NCBI GenBank assembly: GCA_946902985.2
Contig: OX336389.2
Span: forward strand, 146,991,099-147,055,098
Origin: Meconema thalassinum
Taxonomy: Eukaryota > Arthropoda > Insecta > Orthoptera > Tettigoniidae
DNA: 64,000 bases
Direction of reading: 5' to 3'
The translations under genes were made by a program, and so were the position numbers. The number at the start of each line of letters is the position of its first letter. Within the stretch, counting starts at the first letter, position 1. The notes under the pieces were generated by a model. The model searched no databases. It worked only from the letters and a program-made list of their open reading frames with translations, and was not told the DNA's origin. Below are positions 1-11,975 of this stretch, piece by piece.

Positions 1-1653
1 TGATCCCAACTTCTAGAATACCTCTTTCAATCTCGGTGATTCAAATTCCCTTCGTTTTCTTGTTTATAAACTGGGAAAAGGTACCGTTTGACAATCTCTC
101 AGAGTTTATGCGTCTTATGTGGCCATATAAATTAATCCTCCGTGTCCTTACGATGTCTGTTGTCCTATCCATACATAGGTAGAGTTCGTTGTTGTGCCAC
201 CTACTGAAATCTTCATTTTCCCTGATTGGTCCCAGTATCTACTTAGAATTTTTCGTTCTTTAGTGTCTACCTTTTCAGTCAAACCTTTCCTGTTCAAAGC
301 AAGACATTCTCCTTCGTACAGGACTTCTGGACGAATAACTGAACAATAATGTCTAAGGTTGGCACTGAGTGACACTGATCGTTTATTATAAACATTCCTT
401 GTTGGTTGGAAAACAAATTCCATCTTGTTGATCCTTGATGTGCATGCTTCTTTCTCAGAATTGTTTGGTGTTATCCACTCACCTAAGTACTTAAACTTCT
501 CTGTCCGCTCGATTATTCCCTGCTCTACAATTAACTCCTTGGGGGTTAGCTTGATGTTAGTTATAAACTCCCTTCTCTGAAAGGAGATCTGGAGACCTGC
601 TTTTCCTGCTTTGGTTTTAAGTTCGTTTTTTGTTGTTGTAGCAGTTTCTTGGGAATCAGAGAAGATCTCCAGATCATCTGCAAAAGCTAGGCAGTCAATT
701 GTGAGATGCATTCTCTTGCAGCCTATTCTAAGTCCATTCCCGTCCATTTCACTAAATATATCTTTGTGCCATTCTCGGATGACGTTCTCTAGTGCGCAGT
801 TGAAGAGTAGAGGCGATAGTCCATCTCCTTGCCTAACACCTGTCTTGATTTCGAAGGCGTCTGAAATCTCTCCCCTGAATTTCACTCAGGAGGTAGTTTT
901 GGTCAAGGTCTGTTGAATGATTGTCCTCGTTTTGTTATCTAAGCCCATTTCCTTTAGAATTTGGAGGAGTGTATGTCGATCATTAGAATCGTAGGCCTTC
1001 TTGAAGTCACCGAAGGACACTACAAAATTCCTGTTCCAAATCTTCTGATATGGAAAAGTAGATTTAAGGTTATTGATCTGCTAGGCACATAAGCGTCCTA
1101 TTACTAAAGCCTCCTTGATATTATCCCAGTTGTGAATCAAATTGTTTTTCTGCTTGTGTTTGAAAGGCTTTTGAGAGAATTTTGTATTTTATCGAGCGGA
1201 GCGGGTTGCCTCGGCAATTGTTTACAACAGCTTTATCACCTTTCTTGTGAAGGACATAAATTACGGCTGATGTCCAGTCACTTTGGAGTTTCTCGGTTTC
1301 CCAGATCTCTTAAATGATCTGTGTTAGTTTGTCAATCGCCTCATCATCTGTGGATTTCCAGAGTTCGGAAATTATAGTGTGTTTGCCAGGTGCTTTGTTG
1401 TTCTTTAGAGACTGGATTATCTGCTTGATTTTATCTGCTGTGGGTGGAGAGGAGTCTGGTTTGGAGTGGGTGGTGTCTTCAATTTTGAATTGTAAATTTG
1501 GTTCCTCACAGTTAAGAAGAGAGTCAAACTACTTTGCAACGATCTGACAGTTGTCCTTACCGCTGTAGGAGAGTTTACCATTGTCATCTCTGAAGTGTAG
1601 ACTTGGAGAGCAGTATTTAGTGAGTTTACGTTTGAATGTTTTATAGAAATCAT
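1..1653 (-). pseudogene. Non-LTR retrotransposon (LINE) reverse transcriptase fragment, copy 1
   Basis: Minus-strand translation gives a LINE reverse transcriptase in pieces. Upstream (about 1130-1340) are the fingers motifs WTSAVIYVLHKKGDK and NNCRG. Around 960-1020 is a KKAYDSNDR block in another frame. An open stretch at 885-148 carries GVRQGDGLSPLLF and the catalytic AFADD motif. After it come the FKYLGEW segment and the C-terminal YGHIRRINSERL block at about 90-130. The element is 5' truncated near 1650, has several frameshifts, and runs off the left edge of the window. No endonuclease domain is visible. It faces a second copy of the same family that starts at about 1690. The assignment as LINE RT is firm from the motifs; the clade is not resolved. 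Confidence 0.88.
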
Positions 1654-1689
1654 TTATTATTTAATAAATCTGAGGTAATATCGCTCTAA

Positions 1690-3130
1690 GCAGTCACATA
1701 AAAGATATTTTCCAAGATCTTAGAACAGCATGAAACGAGACAATCAGACAATCAGATAGGAGAATACCAAACTGGTTTCAGATCATCAAGGTCTTGTACT
1801 GAAATAATAAAAAATAAACTTAAGACCATCCTCCAATACGGCAAGAAATGAGCCAGAAAGTGGGTAGTCTACTTTGTTGACTTCCAAAATGCATATGACT
1901 CTGTGGATAGAACAATTCTCTTCAGAATCCTAGGAGAAATGGGACTTAACAACAAAATCATAAGGTTGGTACAAGCCAACCTTTGCAATACTACTTCCTG
2001 AGTAAAGTTTCGAAGGCAGCTCTCGGAGACTTTCCCATTCAAAACAGGGGTAAGGCAAGGAGATGGTATATCTTGCATATTAAATAACTGTGTTCTGGAA
2101 AACATTGGCAGGGAATGGACCAGAAACCTACCAGTCGACAAAGGATTAAGGATGGGTACCAAAGAAGATAACCTAAGGATCTCTTGCCTAGCCTTCGCTG
2201 ACGACCTGACCTTGCTGGCAAACGTCATGCAAGAGGCCACCACACCACTCCAAACACTGTATTTAATTGCGGCGAAAACGGGTCTGTGGATCAACATTGG
2301 AAAGACAGAGTTTATTGCCAATATTCAAGACGCCCCTAAAACATGAAAGTCAGTGACACTAACCATATCAAGATAGTGAAAGCAGTAAGTTACCTTGGAG
2401 AATGGATCTCAAAAGATCACAGTGAAATACTGGCCCTGCAACAAAGGTGATCAAACTAAACAGGACATACTAAGCTTGCAGAAAACTATACGCCTCATAA
2501 CATCTGTCAAACTTAGACACTCTAATGCAGAAGTCAGACCATCAATCCTCTACGCAGCTGAGTGCATGTTTCTAACTAAGGGCCTTCGAGGTACAGGAAA
2601 GGAAATTCTTGCGGAAAATAGTGGCACGAAGGATCTTTTCAGACGGAAGACGATGGTTCAAACCGAGTTTTGTACTCTACAATCACCAGGAAAACCTCAC
2701 CGATGCCATCAGTAGGAGACGCCTGGCTTTCTACAGCCACCTGTGAAGAATGGACCACCACAGACTGACTTATAAGATCTTTAAGGTAGCCAAGAAGGGT
2801 AAAGCCACTGGATCCTTGTGGATCAATAAAATTGAGAAGGATCTTGCAGAACTTAATATATAGCAAGACACAATAAATGAAAGGAGTCGCTACCGTCAGT
2901 CAGTTGAAGCTAGCCTTTCCTCACATCCATTATAGAAGTTCACCACAACGCGTCTAAGAAATGCTCCGAGGAACGTAAGATAGAGCTCAGCAAGAACATG
3001 AAAGATTACTGGTCCAAAAGAAAGGCTCAGAATTCAGCAAAAAAGCAGCCGCAAAACAATCCACCAAAAACACCAGAGAGCAGACAACAGATAGAGCACT
3101 AGCACCGTGATTCATAGGTGGCCCAAACGA
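1690..3130 (+). pseudogene. Non-LTR retrotransposon reverse transcriptase fragment, copy 2
   Basis: Plus-strand translation shows the same LINE family as the copy to its left. YQTGFRSSRSCTE lies near 1765, VVYFVDFQNAYDSVDR at about 1866-1912, KTGVRQGDG at about 2038 and CLAFADDLTLL at 2185-2217. SYLGEWIS is near 2390, followed by a frameshifted C-terminal region to about 3110 and a short (AT)n tract at 3136-3148 that may be its 3' tail. Stops and frameshifts break it into short ORFs. SPLLF of copy 1 reads SCILN here, so the two copies have diverged. It is 5' truncated: there is no endonuclease upstream. Confidence 0.87.
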
Positions 3131-3500
3131 CCGAATATATATATATTGTTGAATTTGTATTTATTATAAATTCTTATTTATTGATTTTTACTATTTATAA
3201 TTAATTTCATATTCATTATCTATTATAATTATTATTATTATCCAACGTATAGGTTCACATTATAATGACACCTATGCGGTTAGCGGCATGTTTGGCTCAC
3301 TCAAGGTCACGCCGTCGTTTCAACAAGAATATACATGTCCAAAATTAACACGCCAAGCTGTTGCAGATGGGGGGTTTCACGTTACCGTTTCAATCAAGAC
3401 CAAACCTGTTGCGTGACGTCAGAGGGTTGTGTTCATCAATATAACGTGGACTGATGAAATATTTATTTATTATTATTATTAAATTTTATTTATTTATTTA
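3120..3500 (+). repeat. Dispersed repeat R1, copy 1
   Basis: The core at about 3241-3445 matches, in reverse orientation, the core at about 24866-25076. Shared blocks include CACGCCGTCGTTT, TTTCACGTTACCGTTTCAA and a leading ATTATTATTATTATCCAA. Both copies are flanked on both sides by AT-rich TTTATTTATT-type sequence. No ORF is conserved. I do not know the family. It may be a MITE, or the outer part of the Penelope-like element's terminal repeat, because the second copy lies next to that element's right arm. Confidence 0.72.
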
Positions 3501-6500
3501 TTAGGTATTTAAAATTTATTTACTTATTTAATATTATTCATTGATTATGGATTTTTTATTTTTGTTTCATTTTTTTTATTATTATTGTTTGATTTTAGTA
3601 TTAGTACTGTACCGTATATTTTCATAAGGTTTTGTCCAGATACTGTAGTGCAGACGGCGAGAGACGCGGAGCAGTTGAGCTCGAGAGCCAGGCCATGCTC
3701 AGCCACGCCGTGATTTTGAGAAGTGTCATTCGGGTTGAGATCGGAAGTTACGAGCATTTCCGAGGGGATTGTCGTGCAGCTAGCCCGATCAATAAACCTA
3801 TATGTGACGTCATGTCATATATCGATCAAGGCTACAGGATTGTTTTCACTGTTTTGAAGCGAATCTGAGTTATTGAAGATCTTTCAAAGAATGTAGAACG
3901 CAGATTACCATAGCAGAAAGCTATTTTATATGAGGAATATATTATAACAAACGACATGAAGGAATAACATCTATCATGATTACTCCGTGCGAGTTATTGA
4001 CACATCGAGATATCGATGAAAGAAAGGAGTAGTGGGGGGTTGCTTGCTGTGGCGTTTGGCAGCCAGCAAAGCGACCTTACTTGCATTCTGATTGTCAAAT
4101 GTGCAGTTACGCAACTTAGCCGGCGAGCTAGATCACAGGTGCCAAGCAGGCCGTGATTACTCCGTGTGGTGAAGGCTTGCGCTTATACTCGGGGAAGCCG
4201 AACACTCTTTTCAAAGTGCATTATCTACGTGTAAAATATTTTGTGTCTCGACAATCGGCCGCGTACCGTGTACAAATACACATTGAAGCTACTATTATAT
4301 AATGGATCTGAGATACTTTCAGTACTGTTTTAAATGCATACTGCCATCTTGGTAAAGAAGAATTGTTTCGAAACGGGGCGCGGACTGACTTCATGTCTTT
4401 GTCCAGTGGCTTCCATATCAAGGCAGCCATTTCGAAACCCAGTGAGGTCTCCATCACACGTAACAGCAACGTGTATGATTGCGCTGATACATGATAACAC
4501 CAGGACTTGTTAAGCTGTATATTATTCACAAATTAAAACGCATATTCTCGTCTGAGATGTCAGCGGGGGAGGTTTAACGTGTTAGTTATGACTTCCAGCC
4601 TGGTAGGCTAAATAGTATGGGGTAGCTACATGTGATAAGCCTAAGTGAAATGATTGCCATCCACAACTGTATTTTCCTTAGTGGAAAGGAGTCTGTTTTA
4701 TCGACACTCCAGTGGTTGCTTGCTGATGTCTTCATAAGCTACGACATGCGGGAGAGTGCAATTCCTCGGGTGGAATATAACTTTTCTGGTGCGGATGATG
4801 AAGGCTCGGACGGTCGCGCGACAAGTGTTCGTGTGCGCCGCGTACCCGGATTCGATCCCCAGCTCCAAAAAAGAAGAGTGTAATATCAGGTGATACCGTG
4901 GAAGTTCATCAGATCTTTATATCCATTTTATGACGCTTCAAGATGCAACAAAAGGTACCGGACCAGCAAACTCTTTACCGTAGCTTAGTTGAGGCATTTT
5001 TTAGCAACTGCAATTGTCATTCTTTTGTAGACTAAATGGACATGCACGAGGTTAGGTTCGACGTTCCTGTCGAAACTGATTTGTTGCATTCCCGGGATTT
5101 TGTATTCGCTTAACGAATTCATCCCTTGTGTGTTAATAGTTTTGAAATGTAATCAGTAGAATCAGTAATCTCCTTTATTTAGTAGAGTGTATTTTTTTTT
5201 GCCGTGAAGAGGAATCAGGGGAAGATCTCCAGATTTTTGTATAAGTATAGTATTAATCGCGTTTGCTTCATCGTGTTTGGAACAGTGCTTTCTTTGTGGC
5301 CAGTACATATTTTTCATGTTCTACTGTTCTGTTAGGAACATCGTTTTCTCGCAGCGATTTGAATCTTGGAAAGTTTATCTTGATCTTCGATACATTTATA
5401 GTTTTAATCCATTGTTGGATTATTTTCAGGGAAAGCATTTTTGTGAGTACAGATTTATTAGTGGTTTTACTTAATGATTGTCATTGGATTAACCTGAGGA
5501 GTTAACTTGATTTCATGGTGTAAGTTTCATCCACTGATACTTCAAAGCCCACCGAAGTTGGATGCTATCCTGATTGGGGGAAATATCAGTTTCACCTTCT
5601 ATTAGGCATTGATTTGAGAATTACTTAACTTTGGATGTCATTTTGAGACATTTATCTTCCATGATATTAGTGTAAATAATTGCATTTAATGCAATTGTGC
5701 GAATGAGATATAGGACAGCAGTGGTGAACACCATTCATAGCTTGATTAAATTATTCCAGGAAAGCTTGACTTTGAGTCAAGAGAATCAAACAGTATTATT
5801 GATATACATTATCGTGAGGCAAGATGGGTTATTTTGCTAGTGAAATGTTTTAGTTTCACGACATTGATCAACGTGCCTGAGGTTAGTGTGTGGGTTAAGC
5901 ATGTTTTGTAGGTCTTGCATTTGTATTGTGATTTATAGTAGTAACCTTGTTGTTTTGTGATTTGAATGCACATCTGGGATGATGCATATTTTTGTGATTT
6001 TAGGCTTGTTGAAGCAGTAGGCCAGTTTTAGATTGAGCCGGTGAGCGCTTTTAAGCCGGTAAGTGCCAATCTGTTTGTGACTTCGAGTAGTCAACACCCG
6101 TGTTTGGTGTTATGTTAATATAGATGAGTTTTTCTGGTATTTTCATGTCTGTTTGAGACATTGGCATCGTCATTCTGCTAGATCGAACCTACATGCTTTT
6201 CTCCACCTAATCAGGAGTAATGTTTGGATAATCTGTCTGTGTGACTTAAGGCATTTCCACAGCGAATAATAATTAAAACCTCTACAACTTGATAGAATTT
6301 TACTTGATAATTGAAACATGAACATAGTCTATAAATATACTACTTAGCTTAATCGCTTGGTAAAAATGATAACGCGATGTATTGAGTATTTCTTTCAATT
6401 ACATATAACGATGTGCATTCTATGATCCAGATCAGCTGTTTAGGCTGAATTATTTGAGTGTCCGAAGACACACTTCTGTATATATTCTTATAAAAGTCAT

Positions 6501-7938
6501 TGTATATAATCTTGATATTGCTACACCTTTGGAACATCGTTTAAGACGATACTCGTGTAATATCTTTTCTATGATAATTCTTTTTTATTCATCGTCTGAT
6601 ATATCGTTCAGTCTTCTTAATAACTTTAGGAGATTGACTTATAATATCCTTGTATAATGTTAGATATTATGTCTAGAATCACCCAAGCGGTTAGGTGATG
6701 ATTTTAATCCATTTTTGGATTTATTTAGGGTTTGCTTAATACAGTTTTTGATAGCTGTGGTATATTGATTTTTTTGACGACAGGGTATTTAATTTCTTTT
6801 CTTGTCTGTTACCTTGTTCTTTTGGAATAAATTTGTTTTTCCCAATTTTAAATTATGGCGTGATATTTTAACGAAGAGATTGGAGGTCGTTTTAAGATGG
6901 CCATCGCTTGAATTCTTTTTTCAGGGTTTTCCACCCTTGAGATAGTTCTTTTTAGAGTAGTTTTTCGTGTTCTCGAGCTAGTTTCTTTTTGATAAATTTT
7001 CTTCATTGAAGCAATGGTCATGCTTAAGACAGCCTGTTAGGATGACTAGTTCCCCATCCATTCCTCTACTTGGTGGTAGGACCTGGGAGGGTTTTTCGCC
7101 GGGCATTTTCAGGTTCTACGATCCAGTGACCATCGAGGGATTTCACCAGGTATTGGTAAGTGTTTCGGGTACATAGTTATGTGGAGGCCAACGTTACGGG
7201 CTCGAATAAACCTGGATTACCAGATTTATAGTCACAGTTGTAGGCCTAAAATAAAATTGGAACACCAAAGAATGGAGACCAATCTTATTATCATGCTATA
7301 CCGAGCGCGAATTGGGACATCGTGATCCGTTATGCTAGTGATGAAGGCAAATAGATAGTGGTGAATCAATATTTTGGCACAAATTATTGAAATTCCTGTG
7401 GAATAAGAGCAATTACGATGTTACTCGAACTACTTGATTTTGGTAGTATTGCAACCATTATCAGATTCTTGATTTAAATATACTGAAGTGGTGCCACACC
7501 TGTTATTTTTGTGATAAACGACTAGAAACTGTTTAATACGAGTTATTCACAGTATTCTCCTTTGACACGTTCAGTCGAGTTAGACGCTTATTGTAACACA
7601 CGTGTGAGTTGCACATAGGTGATCTGTCCTATTTTACTCCGGCTGATGATTTTTGCTGACATCATCTTTAAGTTAGGATGCTTCGTGTAAGTTTAATTTT
7701 GTTTTATGGTAGAATCAAGGACCATCTCTGATTTACAATACGACGCATATTGGGGTTTAGGCAATCTCAGAAAGATACAGGACGATATGAATTTAATTTA
7801 AGTTTAAATATAAGTTAATGCAAGGCATTAAAAATACGCACTTTTATGTCAATTTGTGGTTGTGTGCAAATGTTCTCGCTATGCTTTCACATGTAGTGTT
7901 CCCATGTTTACTAGTGACAAGTGCATTTGTGTTGAATT
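3501..7938. other. Long stretch without a recognisable gene
   Basis: AT-rich low-complexity DNA runs to about 3600; the rest is unique-looking sequence with only short chance ORFs. A tRNA B-box-like string (GGATTCGATCCCC) lies at about 4850 without a convincing partner A box. From about 5.2 kb onward the T-rich sequence, with polyadenylation-like AATAAA/TTGTTTT signals near 6828, could be a long LTR or 5' leader of the gag-like element starting at 7939. I found no matching second LTR in the window, so this is only a suggestion. Confidence 0.4.
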
Positions 7939-9735
7939 ATGGCTGATAACCAGGCAGTCACTGTTGCAGACTTTAAAAAAAGTTTGAGATGATAGAAGGC
8001 AAGCTACAGCATTTCAATAAAGACATTGAGAATATCAAATCTCAAACCAAGACTACATTTGAAAATATATATAAAAATGCTACACATAATAATGAAATTC
8101 TCAAGGATTCAGTAACTGAACGCATCCGGGGTGAATTGGATAACTTAAGGTCATCCATGAGAGAAATTAAAGACAGTTCAAAAAAATTCAGGCTAATGTT
8201 TGTCATGTTAGGTCGAATGAACAATCCATGGAAACAAGTAATAAAACTGACATCAGTAATGTTACAACTAGTCTTCAAACTGACATCAGCAATGTTATAA
8301 CTGAAATTAGCAATGTTACAACTAATCTTCAAACTGAAATTAGCGATGTTAAAACTAGTCTTCAAACTGACATCAGCAATGTTAAAACTGAAATTAGCGA
8401 TGTTAAAACTAGTCTTCAAACCGATATTGGCAATGTTAAAGTAGAAGTTTGGAATGCCCAGGCTAATCTTAATAAAGAAATCACTAATGTCAAAACTAAT
8501 CTCGATCAAGTACAGAAAGGTCAAAAAGAGATTGAAGAAACCATTAAAGATGTTAGCACTAATGTTAGAATGATACAAGCACAGGTTAACGATCTGAAAA
8601 CAGATATGGGTTTAGTAGAAACCACACAAAAGGAAATACAATCTCAGGTTAAGAACATTCAAAATGACGTCAATCAGATTGAGTCGAAACAAACCAAGAT
8701 CCAATCCCAAGTAAATAAGATCGAGTCAAGTCAAGCCTACACTGAAATGAAACTTAATGAAATGGAACAGTCAAATATCAATTTCCGTAGTGAAATCAAA
8801 TGGGATTTCGAAAGGGATAAAAAGGAAAGTAAGGACCTTATTGATGCACTACAGTCGCAATTTACTCACGACACCAGTCAAACGCAAAAGAGTTTGGAGC
8901 ATTTGAAAGGTGAAATTAGCACGTTGCAGACTCAAGTGACTGATCATACTTAATTAATTAAGGCAGACATTGACATCGACCTCAAAGCTATTATTAATAA
9001 AAATCTTGCTCTTTTAAAACAAGAACTGAATAAGGTCAATGAGGATAGTTTTCAAAATGCTAAATCTAGTATAGAAAATAGTCTTGCCACTAATCTTTCC
9101 AATGCCACTAGGGAAATCATTGATGTCAGGACTGATTTAAACAAAAGAGTGGATTCTGTTCAAGAAAAGCAGATAGATAATTTTACAGGGTTAGAAACTC
9201 GAATTAAAGCCGTAGAACTAAGATTGATCAGGGACAGATTGATTTAAACGAGATAAGGGAAAAGAAAACTTCCGAGATCAATGAGCTAAGGAAAGGCCTC
9301 GAAAGCATTAATTTGGGAGGTAGTATCAACTTGGATACTCTTAAAGAACAATTGCGATTGCCAATAAATAGTGATTTTAGAGTCGTTGTAGATGAGCCAG
9401 TTAACCCAGTACAGGAACAAAAAGGAATCGACATTCAGGAATCTTTAAAGGCTCCAACGTCTGTTCAGTTTAGTCCGATGGAACGGTCGAATAGGGCTAT
9501 ACCTCGCACATCAGAACTCCAAACCCAAGAGGAAGAAGTTACTTCTTCAACTCCCAATGTAGGTGCAACTGGTTATGTCACAAGAACGTCAGATCGGGCA
9601 TCTAGCATAACCATCATTAGGAACTTTGAAGATAAACCACGAAAATTTAACAATCTAGATGGAACCACTCCTTTAGAGTTTATTAGAGGAATCCAAGATT
9701 ATTTTGTGGAATCACATGTTTGTAAAGAATAATGA
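7939..9735 (+). pseudogene. Coiled-coil gag-like protein of an LTR retrotransposon, broken
   Basis: An ATG at 7939 opens a short reading frame (MADNQAVTVADFKK). It is thrown off by a 1-base indel in an A7 run at 7974-7981 and resumes at 7989 as MIEGKLQHF. A second frame change lies near 8230, an in-frame TAA at about 8951 and another break near 9236. The open part continues to a stop at 9732. About 450 residues are predicted coiled coil, rich in I/V/L spaced by polar residues. Near the end, EDKPRKFNNL followed by TPLEFIRGIQDYF resembles the start of a retrotransposon gag core (FxG...PxEFIxxLxxYF). The coding sequence stops where the Polinton major capsid C terminus begins on the opposite strand, so the gag core and pol are missing. 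Alternative: a host coiled-coil protein; the gag-like end argues against it. Confidence 0.55.
8235..8445 (+). repeat. Internal coding repeat, alternating 11- and 7-residue coiled-coil units
   Basis: Within the gag-like ORF, DNA units of 33 and 21 bp recur nearly identically (for example ACTAGTCTTCAAACTGACAT). They encode TDISNVTTSLQ, TEISDVKTSLQ and TDISNVK type units. This gives 11- and 7-residue periodicity typical of hendecad/heptad coiled coils, and implies recent unit duplication within the gene. Confidence 0.75.
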
Positions 9736-10827
9736 GACAATAAGCCTTGATGTTTGGCGGGACATTGTCTATCTAGTCAGTTGCCAATATTGGATGTTTT
9801 AACAGACTCTTCTAAGTAGGAACAGTCAAAGACCAAAAAGTGGCACCCTAGTATTAAATTCCTGGGGTGTCAACATTGGGCAATTCTCTTTTTGATAATA
9901 TGACCATCTAAATTAAGAAAACAAGTCGTAGATTGTGCAAAACTTATTTTTTTGAAAAATCCAAATCCAGGCCTTCATAGGGAAAAACAGCTCCGTTCAA
10001 GAAAATTCGTATATTTCCAATTGTAGGTGATCTTTGGTTTGTTGATACTTGCGATTCGTTTGAAAACCCACTATAATGTAGAGAGGTCTCTCTGTATAGC
10101 GTGCTGTTTTCACAGACCAACTGTGTGTGTTGGTTGTTGGCAATAGTGGGTACACATGGAGCGCCCAGCTTCTAAATTCCATGGGTAGAGGCACATTTTC
10201 TCAAACAATCTTGAGCAGTTTTTAGCTATCCGGTACTTTCCATAGAATCCGTTGTAGTTGAATTTTTGAACCTACAGGTGCATCATCGGCTCCCTTGAGT
10301 GCATTATTATCGCTCCTGTCTTAGACGAGATAAAGCACTCACTTTGCGTTTACCACAATACGTTGGTGATCTTCAGAAAATCCTAAAATTAGATTAAGAG
10401 GTAAAAATCCGGTAAAGGTGCCATCCGTGGGAACCATCCAGTCATTGGTCGAGTCAGGGCACCAACCCGCCATGCATTTTTTAACCTTCTTCTGCAATAT
10501 AAGAGGGGTATAGTTTCATGACACCAACATTTCGAGTGCTATCCACCACATTATCATTAATCACATAGCGCACCTCAAAAACAGAAAGGCAAAACCATGG
10601 TTGCCTAACTTGGATGTTGTGGGTGTAGAGCCATCCGCTTTTGTGAGCTGACCTTCAATCTGAATGACACTTTCATGCGGTAGGGTGTAAATATCTTGGT
10701 TGTTGATAACAAATTGAATTTCGTCATTGTTATTTAATCCAGATGTTAAAGCTTGATGCGGATCAATTCTCATCACCCCTTCTTGCTCCTCGATACGGTT
10801 CAGCACCTCTACGATAGAATTCATCAT
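9735..10827 (-). pseudogene. MCP: Polinton major capsid protein (double jelly-roll type), degenerate
   Basis: The ORF starts with an ATG at 10827. An N-terminal block (NNQDIYTLPHESVIQIEGQL) and a following GFAFLF segment are typical of Polinton capsid proteins. After a frameshift near 10565 the reading continues in pieces. WALHVYPLLPTTNTHSW and LYIIVGFQTNRK lie near 10160-10050, CPMLTPQEFN near 9870 and DCSYLEESVKTSNIGN near 9810. PPNIKAYCLII lies near 9760 and would be close to the normal C terminus. The stretch corresponds to about 364 codons. Several stops and shifts make it non-functional. Its last residues are lost at the junction with the gag-like sequence. Family assignment is from remembered motif patterns; the fold is inferred. 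Confidence 0.72.
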
Positions 10828-10944
10828 GTAGGTTTACGTGGTAACCCAAATGCTATATAATTTGCTTGTCCTTACGTGTTAACGTGTATTCACGAGGCAA
10901 ACAACTAACACCATGGCTAGATGGTGTTGTTGCTTTATTCACCA

Positions 10945-11671
10945 ACTTCATAGTGGCCTTGAACCAACTTGTATGTGACTGGTGTGCTGGAATCTAGTTG
11001 AATCAGTTGTTGATCTCTATTGGCCAGTCTTAAAGTTATATTACTAATATGATCAACAACCACAAAATTAAAAAGGCACCACTGGAGGGTTTTAACGAAT
11101 AATATGGCCATTGGGCGATGTCACAATTAAATCGTAGAGCGAATGAGATGACTCCAGATTCGTGTACACGTTGCGAATAATATTACACGTCACCGACACG
11201 TGATGGTCCTCAATCATTTTCACTTCATGGTCCGATTCAGGTTTTTGGTTGGGATCCAACACTCGTGGTAGAAACGCTAGTAAAGGTCCAATGGAATCAG
11301 GTTGTGATTTATTATCAATTTTAAACGAGGATAAAAAAACTGCAACGATGAGTGATGGTATGGCCGACAAGTTCAAACTTTCGTGTTCCATCAAGAAATG
11401 ACTTTAAACCATAGTGCTTTACCAGCACCACGTAAATGTGTTCATAAATATCATGTATGGTATATCCTCCAGGGTTGAGGGCTTGCTTCGAATCATCATA
11501 GTAGATCTTGCCGTTGACATTTTGACGTATGTTGTAAATTCTATTGTACGTTTCAAGAGAAACTAACTCCGATACATATGGTCATTCACTCAATTCACTA
11601 GGAGGGTAGAAGTCTAGGCTTACTTCAGGTCCACGTCCAAGCAGTGTAAACGTCTTACTCTCTGCTGGCAT
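10945..11671 (-). pseudogene. Polinton penton-like minor capsid protein, degenerate
   Basis: An ATG at 11671 opens with FTLLGRGPEVSLDFYPP, then ETYNRIYNI, GKIYYDD and a GGYTIHDIYEH segment. A frameshift near 11395 leads into FKIDNKSQPDSIGPLLAFLP and VTCNIIRNVYTN. A further shift near 11090 leads to the C-terminal block ISNITLRLANRDQQLI. At about 240 codons, the order of motifs (LxGRxPE..., YNxIxN..., NITLRL...DxxLI) fits the single jelly-roll penton-like protein of insect Polintons. An in-frame stop lies just after the N-terminal block. It is downstream of the protease on the same strand and upstream of the major capsid gene, so structural genes are grouped. Confidence 0.55.
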
Positions 11672-11714
11672 ACTGCTTACGTTATTTGCTTACACTGTGT
11701 CATATATAAGAAAA

Positions 11715-11975
11715 TTAAACCCAAACGCCCACACTCTTGGGTGTTGAACATTTGCTGACGTTTCAAATTATAATATATCATTGAGCTGTTTCCAAATACA
11801 TATTGTATAGTTCCATAGACGGAGGGAGATTGCCAAAGTACCACACCGTGGAACCCCCTTTGACATAGGCTACATAATGGGTTCCTGGTCCTCGGTGATC
11901 ATCTAGATTAATAATGGCACATTCCTATTTCCATGGTTGTGAGGGTAATAGGTTACGCATAAACACGTATAGCTG
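11715..11975 (-). pseudogene. PRO: Adenain-like cysteine protease (Polinton PRO), C-terminal remnant
   Basis: Minus-strand reading gives FMRNLLPSQPWK, a stop, then CAIINLDDHRGPGTHYVAYV, followed by a WYFGNLPPSMELYNMYLE block. GPGTHYV contains the catalytic histidine position of the adenovirus-type/Ulp1-like C48 proteases that process Polinton capsids. In relatives the next motif reads YFDSFGNLPP; here the Asp-containing piece is missing. The catalytic Cys region (KCG-like) is only weakly suggested by VSKCSTPK. The N-terminal half is absent. It overlaps the end of the pVI-like gene. Confidence 0.62.

Noticed and set aside
8042..8578. 178-residue minus-strand ORF
   Set aside because: It is the antisense of the coiled-coil repeat; its IANFS-type repeats are only the mirror of the gag-like repeat DNA.
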